Positions 30,645 through 41,895 are shown, numbered from the stretch's first letter. The stretch: 64,000 nt of DNA from Oncomelania hupensis (GCA_036898135.1 CM072516.1:60753740-60817739); one strand, 5' to 3'. Notes: a model not told the origin generated them from the sequence alone. Numbers and translations: made by a program.

Positions 30645-32962
30645 CTATCCTATCCTATCCTGTCCCATAACCCGAAGGTCGTAGGGGCACCACAGGGGAT
30701 CGTTTAACCAGCATACTCCGTCTTCCCACCTCTTTTTAGGTCTCCGTCTTCTTCTACCTCCTTGCACTGTGCCTTGCAGAATGGTCTTTGCCAGGCCTGA
30801 TGATCTGGTGACGTGGCCATACCATCGGAGTTTCCGTTTCTTCACCACTGTGAGCAGGTCATCGTGTTGTCCAATGGCTTGTGTGATGGTCTGTCGGACT
30901 TCGTCGTTGGTGATGTGTTGGGTATAGGAAATGCACAAAAGTCTTCTGTAGCACCTCATCTCCATGCTTTGTATTCTTCGTTGGAGATCTGCTGTGAGGG
31001 TCCATGCTTCGCAAGCATATAGGAAGATGGAGATGACCAGAGAGCGCAGCAGTCTTACTTTGGAATGTAGACTGATGGTTCTGTCTTTCCAAATGGGCTT
31101 CAACCTTGTCAGGGCAGCAGTTGTTTGTGCGATCCTGGAGAGGACTTCCTGTCGAGACCCATTGTCTGACACAATGGCTCCTAAATATTTGAAGCTGTGC
31201 ACTGTGTTGAGGGATTGGCCTTGTACTTTGATGTCCGTGTTGATGCCATTGGTGTTGTTGGTCATCATTTTGGTCTTCTCTGCACTTATTTCCATTCCAT
31301 AAGCTCTGGAGGTGGTGTCAAGCCTCTGTACAAGCTGTTCAAGTTCTTGTTCCTCTCCAGCCAATCCATCAATATCATCCGCAAAACGAAGATTGGAGAT
31401 TGCTCTGCCCCCTATGCTGACTGTGCCTTCGTGATCTGCAAGAGCATCTGACATGATGCGCTCTAGGAAGATGTTGAAGAGTGTTGGAGAGAGTAGGCAT
31501 CCTTGACGCACACCGATTGTTGTTCTGAACCAGTTCCCGATGACGCTGTTATGGAGGACTGCACTGGTAGCCTTGTCATACAGGCTTTTGATGACTTCTA
31601 TAATGTTAGGGCTGATGTTGTACACTTTCATGGTTGCCCATAGAGCTGCATGCCAGACTCGGTCAAATGCCTTCTTGAAGTCTATGAACACATGATATAG
31701 ATGTTGTTGGTGCTGTAGGTATTTCTCACAGATTATTCTGAGGTTGAAAATCTGTTCAGTGGTACTTCGCCCTGCCATGAATCCTGCTTGTTCTTCAGCT
31801 ATGATTTGTTCAGCTTGTGGTTTCAACCTGTTGAGTATTATTTTCAGGAGGACCTTGCTGGGATGGCTGATGAGGCTGATGGTGCGGTAATTTTCACACT
31901 CCTGAAGGTTACCTTTTTTGGGAAGCGTGATGACAAGCGACTGGGTCCATGGTGTAGGCCATTCCCCACTCTGCCAGATCTTGTTACAGATAATGGTGAG
32001 AGCATCAGTCATCGCTTCTCCTCCTGCTTGTAGCAGTTCCGCTGGTATGTTGTCCACTCCCGCTGACTTCCCTTTCTTCAGCGATTGCACTGCTGGCTCA
32101 ACTTCTTCCCGGAGAATTGGGAGGATTTCTTCTTCTTCTCTGCTCTCGGGACATGCTAGAACTGATGGGTCTCCATTTGGTGTATGGTTGTAAAGGTCAG
32201 AGCAGTACTCTGTCCATCTGTCCAAGACTTCTTGTTCTTCTGTAAGGCAAATGCCAGACTTGCTTTGGATAGTGGAGACTTTGGGCTGTTTAACACTTGT
32301 CAGCCGCTTCACAGTCTGGTAGGCCTTCTTGCTGTTGTTCTTGTTCAGATTGTTCTCTATTTCCTGGCATTGATCTTCTATCCAGTTCTTCTTTGCTGTG
32401 TGCATGCCTTTTCGGATGTCATTGTTGATTTTTCGGTAGACATCAGCTCCCTGTGAGGTGTTCTTTTCTTTTTTAACTCTCTTCGTTTATCACACAGATC
32501 CAAAAGTTCAGGTGTGATCCACGGCTTCTTCTTTGGTCGGTGCTTGCCAAGGATCTCAGTGGCGGCATCTGTTACAGCTGAGTTGAAGGTATTGGTCATG
32601 GTGTTGACATCTACTTCGCCTGCCCCCAAAATAAGCAGTGGTGCAAATTTCCCTCCAATTGTGGCCTGAAATATTTTTGCCACCTCCGGGTCTTGCAGTT
32701 TGTCCAGGTCGAACTTCAGCCTAGTGCACTTTGCTGTATTTACTCTCTTCAAATGGAGCCGGAAAGACATCATCACGAGATCGTGGTCACTTCCAATGTC
32801 TGCTCCTGGAAAAGTGCGTGTCCTGCCAATGTTGATGCTTGATCTGAAGCGTTTCTTGACCATGATGTAGTCGATCTGGTTGTGATGTTCCCCGCCGGGA
32901 CTGTGCCATGTCCATCGTCTGGATTTTTTGTGGAGACCAAGCGTGTTTGCCAGTACCAGATT
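30645..32962 (-). mobile_element. RTE-type LINE copy E, 5'-truncated, open RT frame
   Basis: A long open frame (32405-30645) spans the RT. It includes KKAYQTVKRLTSVKQPK, KGKSAGVDNIPAELLQ, EEQAGFMAGRSTTEQ, VFIDFKKAFD, GVRQGCLLSPTLFN, FADDIDGLAG and the C-terminal LRWYGHVTRSSG block. The endonuclease C-terminal part is in another frame at 32995-32378. Compared with copy D it lacks about 68 bp near 30728, which shifts the last frame so that it runs through the (TATCC)n tail. The 5' end breaks off at 32962 within the endonuclease. Confidence 0.92.
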
Positions 32963-33080
32963 ATACAGTGAAACAGTGATGTTAATAGTCTGCAAGCTTC
33001 TTAATCAACACCATCGGATATATTATGCCTGTAGTAATATGCCTATGGTCCAGTTGTTTGCCTATGTTGTCCGTCCGTAT

Positions 33081-33156
33081 ACACACACACACCCTCACAC
33101 ACACACACACACCCACACACACCCACACCCACCCACACACACACACACCCACACAC

Positions 33157-33209
<53 letters not shown>
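33081..33209. repeat. (CA)n microsatellite
   Basis: CA repeats with CCCA interruptions. Confidence 0.95.
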
Positions 33210-33211
<2 letters not shown>

Positions 33212-33953
33212 ACAACAATGCCTATATTTGGCAGACCTCCGATTAGTAACTGTTGGTCAGACGATCGGTCAGTCGATATTTAACTTTTTCATTAAAATAA
33301 CATTTTTTCTTTGTGCATTATCTCACATTTGGCGCAACCTACTGGCATAGAATAGATAGCTTTCACAATAAATAAATAAATAAATAAATAAATGAACAAA
33401 TAACTGAAGCGCGGCAGCACATCAGCGCCAAACTGCACTTTATTCACTGAGTGATTCGTAGTCCAGACTGCGCTGGTGGACGGAGGGATTGAGAAATAGT
33501 GGATCATGGAGAGGGCATGCACCTTTGAAACAAAACTTATATTTGACGCTGCTGTGTCTTTGAAGTGAAACCCAATAAGGATCGCATAAGCTAGCACCCC
33601 TAGGTGAGTTCTGGGGTTAATGTCTAACTGAAACTGTTTAGGCGACAAGCAGCCCACACTTGTGTGTCAACAACCATAGGAATACTGAGTATCATAGCAT
33701 GTAAATTTGTAGAGTACGTCCTTTGAAGTGTTCAACCTGTAGCCTATGCCTATTATTTAGGAACAGTCTGATACTCATGCAACGTGCGCAAGGACGGATG
33801 AAGTTAAGAACTAATTAAGATATGGATGCCGCGAGGAGTCAGATTGCAACACTTTTGACAATATTTCAGTGTATATACGATTTTGTAAAAACATTAGGCT
33901 TCTCTGTCGGTCTGTCTGTCTGCCTGTCCGTCTCGCACGCTTTCTGACACGCA

Positions 33954-33954
<1 letters not shown>
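33210..33954. other. Intergenic sequence, no recognised gene
   Basis: It holds an (AAAT)n stretch near 33367-33393. Open frames here lack any recognisable domain. Confidence 0.45.
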
Positions 33955-33993
<39 letters not shown>

Positions 33994-34027
33994 GACCCCC
34001 CCCACACACACACACACACAAACACAC
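33955..34027. repeat. (CA)n microsatellite
   Basis: CA repeats interrupted by GCAGACCCCCCC. Confidence 0.95.
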
Positions 34028-34176
34028 ATATGGGTACTTGGACAAAATGGGTTACTAAACTAGCACAATGGGGTTTGGAAAACGCTTGCTCATTAGCTGA
34101 TAATGAATGGAAGGGATGTTGACCCTTTCAAAATATGTTTAACTCGCACTCTGTAATGTGCATGCAAAATCTCTCT

Positions 34177-34208
<32 letters not shown>

Positions 34209-34672
34209 AGCTCTAAGACACCTTGGTATATCAGAGAAAGATTGACAGCAGACGCTCCTGTGTGTGTTTGAAACATTCAGAGTGCGAAAATTTGTCAAAA
34301 TGAGGACTTTCGTTAAAAGTGAAAGCATGGTATCCTGCATAATTTTCTTACAATTTCCAAGTAACAAAAAAAGGGGTTAAAATATGGCACCCCATTTTTT
34401 TTTCAGACCCCATTTTGCAAGAGTGTTGATAGAGTGAAAACCCTATTTTGCCATGAATACACGCTCTCACACACAAGCAATATTAGCGTAACAGATGAAC
34501 ATTACAATTCAAACTATAACTTGTGATGTGACACAATGGCAAACATTAAACCCCGTTTTATAACGAGCGAGGAGGGAAGAAAATAAGGGATGCAACTGCG
34601 TACACCATTAATATTATAAGTAGCACGAGTACATTCCCTTGTATTGTACTGGTACTGTAGAGTACCTCCCCC
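34028..34672. other. Intergenic sequence, no recognised gene
   Basis: A (CT)n tract lies at about 34170-34209. Nothing else was identified. Confidence 0.45.
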
Positions 34673-34673
34673 C

Positions 34674-34710
<37 letters not shown>

Positions 34711-34735
34711 TGTGTGTGTGTTCCCCGTTGTGTTC

Positions 34736-34812
<77 letters not shown>
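34673..34812. repeat. (TC)n ... (GA)n inverted microsatellite pair
   Basis: A (TC)n tract at about 34676-34707 and a (GA)n tract at about 34740-34812 are complementary and separated by 32 bp. Flanking GTACATTCCCTTGTA (34630) is also inverted at 34841-34855 (ACAAGGGAATGTAC), so the whole is a foldback of about 225 bp. Confidence 0.85.
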
Positions 34813-34815
<3 letters not shown>

Positions 34816-35224
34816 GCTCTTCAATACCGGTACACTTTACAAGGGAATGTACATACGCTACTTATAATATCACGTTCTTCAGCCCGTCCTCCCCGCCCAC
34901 CAACCCTATCCTCTTACTCTCTCTTTGTATTGTGTGTTTACTGCGGTGTTCACATAAAAAAGAAAGAAATAAAGAGAGAGATAAGATAAGATAAGATAAC
35001 AATTTTATTTTGCAAGGGTAAAAGAATAAGCGCTGGATGCACTTTTTTACATCTTGCCCTTGGGGCTTTAACAATAACTATTAAATACAACTCAAGGTTA
35101 TAACATTCACATCATGGAACAATAACAAATAAACAAAGTCATCATTAGATAAAATCCTTTTCAAACAATTGAAATCAAATAATGTTGTTACTCTCAATCA
35201 ACAACATTAACAATTAATGTGTAT

Positions 35225-38011
35225 TTAATTTTTAATGTGTTTTAGGAGATGTGTTCTAAATGATGTAAATTTAGATGCTGGAGTGCGGAGATCTTCAGGA
35301 AAGTTATTCCACAAAATGGAACCGGAATAAGCTAGACTAGTTTTGTAGAGATCAATTCTTGGAATTGGAACATTTAATTTTGTGGACGATCTGGCAGTTT
35401 TTTTTGAAAAAAGAGAAGAAAGATAGGAAGGTGCATTGCCAGAAAGGACCTTGTGCATGAAAACGCCTTTATTAAATTTTAGTCTGTCGGTAAGGGGTAG
35501 AATATTGATCCGTTTATAGTCATCTGGAGAGATTTTTTGTTTCAGCAAAATTTGTTTAATTGCACGTTTGTGAATTCTAAGTAAAGGTTTCATTGCATTG
35601 CCACTGGCAGAATCCCAAATAGTAGAAGAATAATCAATAAATGATTGAATATGACCGGAGTAAAATAGTTTACGAGAATGTAAATTTAATAAATGCTTTA
35701 TCCTTGACAATTGGTAAGTCTTTTTAGAAATAGTTTTACTAATATTTGAAATATGTTTTACCCAGGACAAATTATTGTCTATAGTTACTCCAAGTAGTTT
35801 ATGAGACTGTACTTCAGCAATTATTGTATTGCCAATTTTTAATGGAAGAAGTTTTATTGATACATTTTGTCTTTTCTGTCTTGTTGTAATTAGCATGGAT
35901 TTTGTTTTGTCTGGATTGAGGGCCATGTGGTTGTATTCAGTCCATTCCTGTAGTTCACTAGCCCCTTTTTGTAATGAGGAGGAGAGTTTATTCAAGTCTC
36001 TATTTTGAGAATGTAATGTAGTGTCATCAGCAAAGAGTTCACAAGAAGTAGAAATATAAAGGGGGAGATCATTTATGTAGATAGAAAATAACAACGGTCC
36101 TAAAACAGATCCTTGCGGTACTCCAGCTGTAACAATTTCAAATTGTGACTTTTGGTTATTTACATAAACACACTGTTCTCTGTCCGAAATAAACGATTTA
36201 AGAAACTCAAGAGATTTGGAATGAATGCCATATAGGTTTAGTTTACGTAGAAGAAGGTCATGGTCTATTACATCAAAAGCTTTTGCGAAGTCAACAAATA
36301 ATGTTCCAGAAAATTGTCCCTTATTAATATTATTTAGCCATTGTTCTATCATTGATGTAAGAGCTGTGTGACAAGAGTGTTTAGCTCTGAAACCCGACTG
36401 ATTTTCATGTAAGAGGCTGTTTTCAGTGAAATGATCAAGAATATTATTATTTATGTGCTTTTCAAGAGGTTTAGAGAGAGTAGAAAGAATCGAAATAGGC
36501 CTATAGTTCGATGGGTCAGTGCTATCACCATTCTTGAAAAGGGGTATAACCTTAGCTTTTTTGAACATTATAGGAAAATGTGATTTGTCTATGCATAGGT
36601 TGTATATATACGTTAAAGTGTCAGTAATAAATGACGCAGACAATTTTAGTATTTTACTATCCAATTCATCAATTCCTCTTGAATTTGTTTGCTTAAGGTT
36701 TATTAGTGCTTTGTGTACAAATTCTGTAGACAAATAAGGAATGTCTAGTTTGCTTTTAATGTTCTTAGAATGACAAAAGTTTGCTAATTTCTCTAGATTG
36801 TTTTCTTTTGATTTGTCAATAGTAATAATCCTATCAGACATTTTAACAAAATGTAAATTCAGAATATTAGGAGAAATATCTTTAATCACTGGTGATATAC
36901 TGGATTTGTTTGTTAAGTGATTAATTGCTTTCCAAATCGTTTTAGAACTGTTTTTGGACGAGATTAAATTTGTAATAAATGCTTTCTTTTTTTTTCTTTT
37001 GAGTGAAGTTACTGCATTTCTTTGTTTTTTGTATTCATCTTCTTTACCACTTTTCTTTAAATAATCTCTTAATTTAATGGCATTTTGCAGTTCTGTGTCT
37101 AGCCACGGTGGTTTGGAATAGTACTTAACTCTTTTGGTATATATAGGAGCATGCTTATTGTATATATTCATAAATGTGTCATACCAGTACGCTAAAGCAA
37201 CATCAGGGTTAGTAAAATTATAAACATTTGAGAGAGCGCTGTTGCTGAGGTCAAAGAGAAAATCATCTGTAATAAATTTGGAAAAAGATCTGTATGTTAT
37301 AGTTTTATGTCCTGGTTTGGGTATTTTAGCTCCTTTCTTTTTCCAGGTCAAACAAACAGGATAATGATCACTGCAAGCAAAGACTGGAACACAAACTTCT
37401 ACAACATGCGTCTTGTTATTTGTATATATGTGATCAATGAGTGTGCTTGAAGTCGCAGCTACTCTGGTTGGTCCTGACACTAGTTGTTCAAAGTTGCACA
37501 GTTTAATAGTATCGGTCCAGTGTTTATTAGGTTTAAACAGGTCAATATTAAAATCCCCTAAAATGAAGAAATCTTTAGATTCTAATAACAGTTCATCGAT
37601 CATTGAAGTAAAGTTACCAATCCAGTCCACATGTACATCAGGATGCCTGTATAAGAATCCGACGATGATTGGGGCTGAATGTTTTATATTTATTTCAAGC
37701 CAAATAGACTCAACTTGATGCTGCTCAAGGTAATGTAGACGTTTGAAATTAAGCGTTTCACTAATGTATATTAATAAACCAGTTTCTTGATTTCTTGTTC
37801 TATGACGTATTATTAAAGAATAACCTGGTATCGCCATTTCAGAATCAACAGTCTGAGTGCATAACCAAGATTCAGAAAAGCCAAATATATGAAATGGTGT
37901 ATTATGGTTGTTTAAAATTGATGCTATTTCATGTGTTTTGTTGAGTGCATGACATATATTAAGATGGCCAATTCGAAAACCATCTTTGGAAGGCCATGTT
38001 GTAAGTGACAT
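35225..38011 (-). CDS. CR1/L2-type LINE ORF2: endonuclease and reverse transcriptase
   Basis: The start is the first ATG after an in-frame stop; the frame is open seven codons further up but begins with GTG there. About 928 aa. The N-terminal apurinic-type endonuclease has GHLNICHALN, FGFSESWL (catalytic Glu), FILGDFNIDL and the CSDHYPV end motif. The RT has NYRPISILSTLSK, GFRAKHSCHTAL, FVDFAKAFDVIDH, AGVPQGSVLGPLLF and FADDTTLH (catalytic Asp pair, roughly residue 660). A C-terminal segment resembles the usual 'ILL..KIS..DYKR..ILPL' tail of this group. No RNase H is present. These enzymes nick target DNA and copy the LINE RNA in place. All visible catalytic residues are kept. Confidence 0.93.
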   Translation of the reverse strand: MSLTTWPSKDGFRIGHLNICHALNKTHEIASILNNHNTPFHIFGFSESWLCTQTVDSEMAIPGYSLIIRHRTRNQETGLLIYISETLNFKRLHYLEQHQVESIWLEINIKHSAPIIVGFLYRHPDVHVDWIGNFTSMIDELLLESKDFFILGDFNIDLFKPNKHWTDTIKLCNFEQLVSGPTRVAATSSTLIDHIYTNNKTHVVEVCVPVFACSDHYPVCLTWKKKGAKIPKPGHKTITYRSFSKFITDDFLFDLSNSALSNVYNFTNPDVALAYWYDTFMNIYNKHAPIYTKRVKYYSKPPWLDTELQNAIKLRDYLKKSGKEDEYKKQRNAVTSLKRKKKKAFITNLISSKNSSKTIWKAINHLTNKSSISPVIKDISPNILNLHFVKMSDRIITIDKSKENNLEKLANFCHSKNIKSKLDIPYLSTEFVHKALINLKQTNSRGIDELDSKILKLSASFITDTLTYIYNLCIDKSHFPIMFKKAKVIPLFKNGDSTDPSNYRPISILSTLSKPLEKHINNNILDHFTENSLLHENQSGFRAKHSCHTALTSMIEQWLNNINKGQFSGTLFVDFAKAFDVIDHDLLLRKLNLYGIHSKSLEFLKSFISDREQCVYVNNQKSQFEIVTAGVPQGSVLGPLLFSIYINDLPLYISTSCELFADDTTLHSQNRDLNKLSSSLQKGASELQEWTEYNHMALNPDKTKSMLITTRQKRQNVSIKLLPLKIGNTIIAEVQSHKLLGVTIDNNLSWVKHISNISKTISKKTYQLSRIKHLLNLHSRKLFYSGHIQSFIDYSSTIWDSASGNAMKPLLRIHKRAIKQILLKQKISPDDYKRINILPLTDRLKFNKGVFMHKVLSGNAPSYLSSLFSKKTARSSTKLNVPIPRIDLYKTSLAYSGSILWNNFPEDLRTPASKFTSFRTHLLKHIKN

Positions 38012-38262
38012 TTCTTCTATAGAAGGTAACACAATGGAGGAAGGTGGACAGGGATTGGGAGAGGAGATTTAACAGAAAAAGTAAATGTAAAAAATAAAAG
38101 TAGTTGGGAGACAGGAGGTATGGATGAGTGCAAAAGAATCAGAACAGTTACAATATAATTATATATTAAATTAAAATGGAATTGGCATAAGCAATTAAAA
38201 TTAACAACAAATACTAGAGTCAGTAGATGGGAATATCAAATCACAATACAATGTGTGTGTGC

Positions 38263-38300
<38 letters not shown>

Positions 38301-38561
38301 ACAAAACCTAATAATATAAAATATATACTATTACAAATTTAAGGTTACACAAGGGTTTCTATCACAAAGAATAAATGCTCAAGAATGTTATCAGAAATGT
38401 TACAGTTTGGCTGTACATAATGAAAAGGAGGGGAGAGGATCGAGTACAAAAGTGTTCTGTGTTTGAGTGTAGGCTATGCATGTCGTGTTTGAAAGTTGAC
38501 TGCACCTACGTTATTCACCATTAAAAATAAACTACAGTCAGGTTATTAGACCTAGAAACAT

Positions 38562-41162
38562 TTAGTTTAGGAGTCGGACAAGGTATTCAAAAAGTATGCT
38601 TTTTTCCTTGTCGTTTAGGGGTGAGGAATGACTCTGATTAGAGAGGTCTAAAGGTGTCTCATTGTGAAACTGCAGTTGCTGTTGCTGCTGACGATTCAGT
38701 TGACTATTGTGCGCTGACATGGGCCTCACAGGGTTGTTTAACAGCGGCTGTGGTAACTTTTGGCGGGGAACAGCAGGCGACAAGGTGGGTGCGTACGATT
38801 TGGAACCTCTCACGACCGCCGAATACAGTGGCTTGGGCTTTTGGATTAGCATTAGATTTTGCCGTGATTCATCCGATGGACGTGGTGTAACGTTGCTCTG
38901 TTGAGAATGGAGAACTTGACCACAGACTGACTGTACTACTGACTTTTGGCTAGTGTCGCCTTTCAGCTGAGGACGACGCGGGGTCTGCATAAGAGATGCA
39001 GAGTAGCAACGTTTGATGTTGACAGCCAGGCCACTGCTACCCCGAGTGTTCGGATGCACAGCGTCCCCCATCCAACCTGTTTTAATACCCCCTTTCTTGG
39101 TGTAGAAGGCAGTGTCATTGTCGACTACATCAACTCCAGTGAATTGTTGGCAAACTTGTTTTAGGCAGTGATTTGAGTTTTTGATACAAGAGCTGATGTG
39201 ATCATGACCATCACGGTGTGGTAGAATGGTAGATAGCATGATTCTAGCTGTTGGGAAACAACGACGACATTCTTTAACGACTGCACGCCACGTTGAGTTA
39301 CCCAGCACATAGCCACGCTTGCAGTCATTAATGCCAATATGCAGAACCAAGAGAGTGACATCAGGGTGAATAGCCGTACCCCGCAGCGCTGTTAGAAGGG
39401 ATGACCTGTCCAGCCCAGAAATTGTAATAACCTGGGATTTCTCGCTTGCTACTGACATCTTGGCTTCATGTAGGCCTGCTACCACAGAATCGCCCAGAAT
39501 CAATGTTTTTGTATTTGAATTCAGACCTGAGAGTTGTGGCCAGTCATTATCAGACGAGTCAGGTGAGTTAGTGTTATAAGATACAGCATGCTTGCCAAGT
39601 GAAGAGCGTGTATCGGAAAACGCAATCTCATGTACTGAACGATCCGTACACACACTGATGTCATCTTGCATGTTTGAGTCACCATCAGTGTCCAAAGCAC
39701 ACTTAGGTTCTAGGTCCGGGCAGCTGTGTTGGAAAGAGCGTTTGGTGGGTTGCTGTGGTGTGAGTTTGAGAACCACAGAGCTGGGATTGGATGTTTTGGT
39801 GCGAGGCTGTGGTGTTGGTTTGTGAACCACTGAGTTAGGCTGAAAGGGTTTGTTGCGAGGATGTGGTATGGGTGTAACCATCGTGCTAGACTGAGAGGGT
39901 TTAGGTTGAGACTGTTGAGCGTGACTTGATGGACAATGTGAGGACCTGTAGCTTGTAGGACCAGACTGGTAAGCAGTGTCAGGGCGCTCCTTGTTCTTCA
40001 CCAGCAACTCCAAGTCGTTCATCTCAATCTTCATTGAGTACCTCATTTCCCGTATGGCAGAACGAAGTGCTGCTATTTCATCACGTAAGTTGTTTGTTAC
40101 GCGATTAAATTCCTCAAGAGGCACGCAGTCTTCATGACTGTTACATGTTACTTGAACCCCTACATTGCAAGAGGTAAGTGTGATCTGATTTAGAGCAATC
40201 AGGTCAGACTGAAGGGTTACACCTGACTTGCCGCCCGTGCGGTCATCCGTCTCTTCATCAACAGCAACTAGAGGAGACAGCTGAGAGAGGGGTTCTTCAG
40301 AAGAGGTATGAACGTAGGACAGGCACGATGATGGCAGTGGACCGAGAGGTCCGCAGGTTGCGGCTTCAATTTCATCGTCCCCATCAACAGAGTTTACAAC
40401 CGCACAAGTATCAGAGGCGGGATACATACTATCAACATCCGATGAAATGGCACAAATACAATTATCAACCGGTCCCTTGAGGGCCGACTGCTGATACTGA
40501 CGACGACAAGCAGGGCTTGTTAAGATAAGAGGTGATGAGGGCGCAGACATTAGTTGTAGGGAGGTTTGGGAGTGACCCTCATCAACGTCAAGTTGCCGCC
40601 TTCGGAGACGGCTGGAGCGCCGTGTTGGCTGTTTAGCTGCTTGGCGCTTAGCGACTGCCCCTGAAGCTGGAGGTAGAGGTAGCCTTTGTATGGATTGCCT
40701 GGCCTCCTCTCGTTGCGCGGCAGTAAGGTGGCTGTCAAGGGTGTTGATTAATGCCACTAGCGCTCTTAGCTCCTTTCCTCTCCAATCTGCACAGAAGTTA
40801 CCTTGTGCTAGCACGGTGTTGGTGGTGTAGTACAAGGTAACTGTTATCAGTTTTTCACGCTCAAAATACACTCGAATTGTTGTTTTGAACAAGTGAGGTG
40901 GAAGCTGAAAAGGGAGCTCATCAAAGTCAGTGTACGAGCCTTGCACTACAAGTGGTTGTAGGTTCTTGTTATCATTCAGGTCGTCACGCCACTGAACAGT
41001 ATACTGAGGTTCATTACCGAGAAAGACCTTATATCGGTGATACAATACACATCTCGCAATGGGCATGAGGTTGTGCGGAATGACAAATGTTGCTTGACGT
41101 TCGTCTTGTTTGATGTCAACTCCAGGTGCCCAATTGCAGGAAGACACGCGAAGAAGCGCCAT
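38562..41162 (-). CDS. CR1/L2-type LINE ORF1 with SGNH esterase-like domain
   Basis: 866 aa, starting at ATG. Residues 1-150 form an unfamiliar N-terminal region (WRDDLNDNKN, PPHLFKTTIRVYF). A low-complexity, Ser/Pro-rich middle follows. A helical stretch near 345-390 (LRDEIAALRSAIREMRYSM) looks like a coiled coil. From about 553 to 715 comes an SGNH/GDSL-hydrolase fold: LILGDSVVAGL (Ser), LHIGINDCKRG (Asn) and GDAVHPNTRG (Asp-x-x-His). The C-terminus is Gln-rich. Esterase domains are known in ORF1 proteins of CR1-group LINEs, where they are thought to affect membrane or RNP handling. The N-terminal region has no function that I can name. Confidence 0.88.
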   Translation of the reverse strand: MALLRVSSCNWAPGVDIKQDERQATFVIPHNLMPIARCVLYHRYKVFLGNEPQYTVQWRDDLNDNKNLQPLVVQGSYTDFDELPFQLPPHLFKTTIRVYFEREKLITVTLYYTTNTVLAQGNFCADWRGKELRALVALINTLDSHLTAAQREEARQSIQRLPLPPASGAVAKRQAAKQPTRRSSRLRRRQLDVDEGHSQTSLQLMSAPSSPLILTSPACRRQYQQSALKGPVDNCICAISSDVDSMYPASDTCAVVNSVDGDDEIEAATCGPLGPLPSSCLSYVHTSSEEPLSQLSPLVAVDEETDDRTGGKSGVTLQSDLIALNQITLTSCNVGVQVTCNSHEDCVPLEEFNRVTNNLRDEIAALRSAIREMRYSMKIEMNDLELLVKNKERPDTAYQSGPTSYRSSHCPSSHAQQSQPKPSQSSTMVTPIPHPRNKPFQPNSVVHKPTPQPRTKTSNPSSVVLKLTPQQPTKRSFQHSCPDLEPKCALDTDGDSNMQDDISVCTDRSVHEIAFSDTRSSLGKHAVSYNTNSPDSSDNDWPQLSGLNSNTKTLILGDSVVAGLHEAKMSVASEKSQVITISGLDRSSLLTALRGTAIHPDVTLLVLHIGINDCKRGYVLGNSTWRAVVKECRRCFPTARIMLSTILPHRDGHDHISSCIKNSNHCLKQVCQQFTGVDVVDNDTAFYTKKGGIKTGWMGDAVHPNTRGSSGLAVNIKRCYSASLMQTPRRPQLKGDTSQKSVVQSVCGQVLHSQQSNVTPRPSDESRQNLMLIQKPKPLYSAVVRGSKSYAPTLSPAVPRQKLPQPLLNNPVRPMSAHNSQLNRQQQQQLQFHNETPLDLSNQSHSSPLNDKEKSILFEYLVRLLN

Positions 41163-41280
41163 AGCGCTTTAGTCCAATAAAAGAAAACCACACTGAAGTA
41201 GTATTGGATCAGTACATGTTCACACAAAGATGATAATTATTTACCATAAAGTGTGTGTAGATAAGTATATACCACGATTG

Positions 41281-41798
41281 AAATAACCCCACCTATGACA
41301 TTGTGTACGCCGGAAGTTTACATAATTACATTTTTAAAAAAAAAGACGTAAAATTCAAATGACGCCACCAATGATGAAATTTTGAAGACTACATCCTGTT
41401 CATGACAACAGTGCCTCTTGGAAACAGGAGAAATAGATGAATAAAATCAGAAGACTGAGTGTTTTTACGAAGATCAGGTAAGAAAATAACTAGAATAAAT
41501 TTCACGATTCAGAAGATTCATACACTGATGGAAACAGACCAAAACGAAAAGCACCGTTACTGCATAGCAACAATGGAAGAAGAAAAGAAGTTGTCATCTC
41601 AATATTTTAAAGGGCAAAAACAGCCCCCAAAAAATGGTATAACTTTAAAAAAGCGTCACATTTTTGAAGTCCAGTGTATCACAAATTTTTTTAAACAGAA
41701 ATTGTTATTACACAAATAGATAATCACACAAAAGTTACATCAACAGTGAGCGGTGAAAAATGTTCCTATTGAATAGATGGCGTAGGAATACCCCAGAG
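41281..41798. other. Sequence upstream of the CR1 element, no recognised gene
   Basis: An open frame at 41459-41719 is Lys-rich and lacks a recognisable domain. The CR1 5' UTR may extend into the beginning of this stretch. Confidence 0.4.
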
Positions 41799-41815
41799 AG
41801 AGAGGGAGAGATAGC

Positions 41816-41892
<77 letters not shown>
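41799..41892. repeat. (GA)n microsatellite
   Basis: About 90 bp of GA repeats. Confidence 0.95.

Positions 41893-41895
<3 letters not shown>

Larger units (their letters stand above)
34981..41280 (-). mobile_element. Full-length CR1/L2-type LINE with two intact ORFs
   Basis: The minus-strand element runs from an approximate 5' UTR (beyond 41162) through ORF1 (41162-38562), a 550-bp spacer with a (TG)n(AG)n tract, ORF2 (38011-35225) and a 225-bp 3' UTR, to an (ATAAG)n-type tail on the plus strand at 34981-35000. Both ORFs are free of stops and keep their catalytic motifs, so the copy is young and could be competent. The 5' boundary is not defined. An SGNH-type ORF1 fits CR1/L2 relatives. Confidence 0.85.

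Noticed and set aside
33292..33657. 121-aa minus-strand frame
   Set aside because: It lacks a recognisable domain, includes an (AAAT)n reading, and shows no splice or promoter context.
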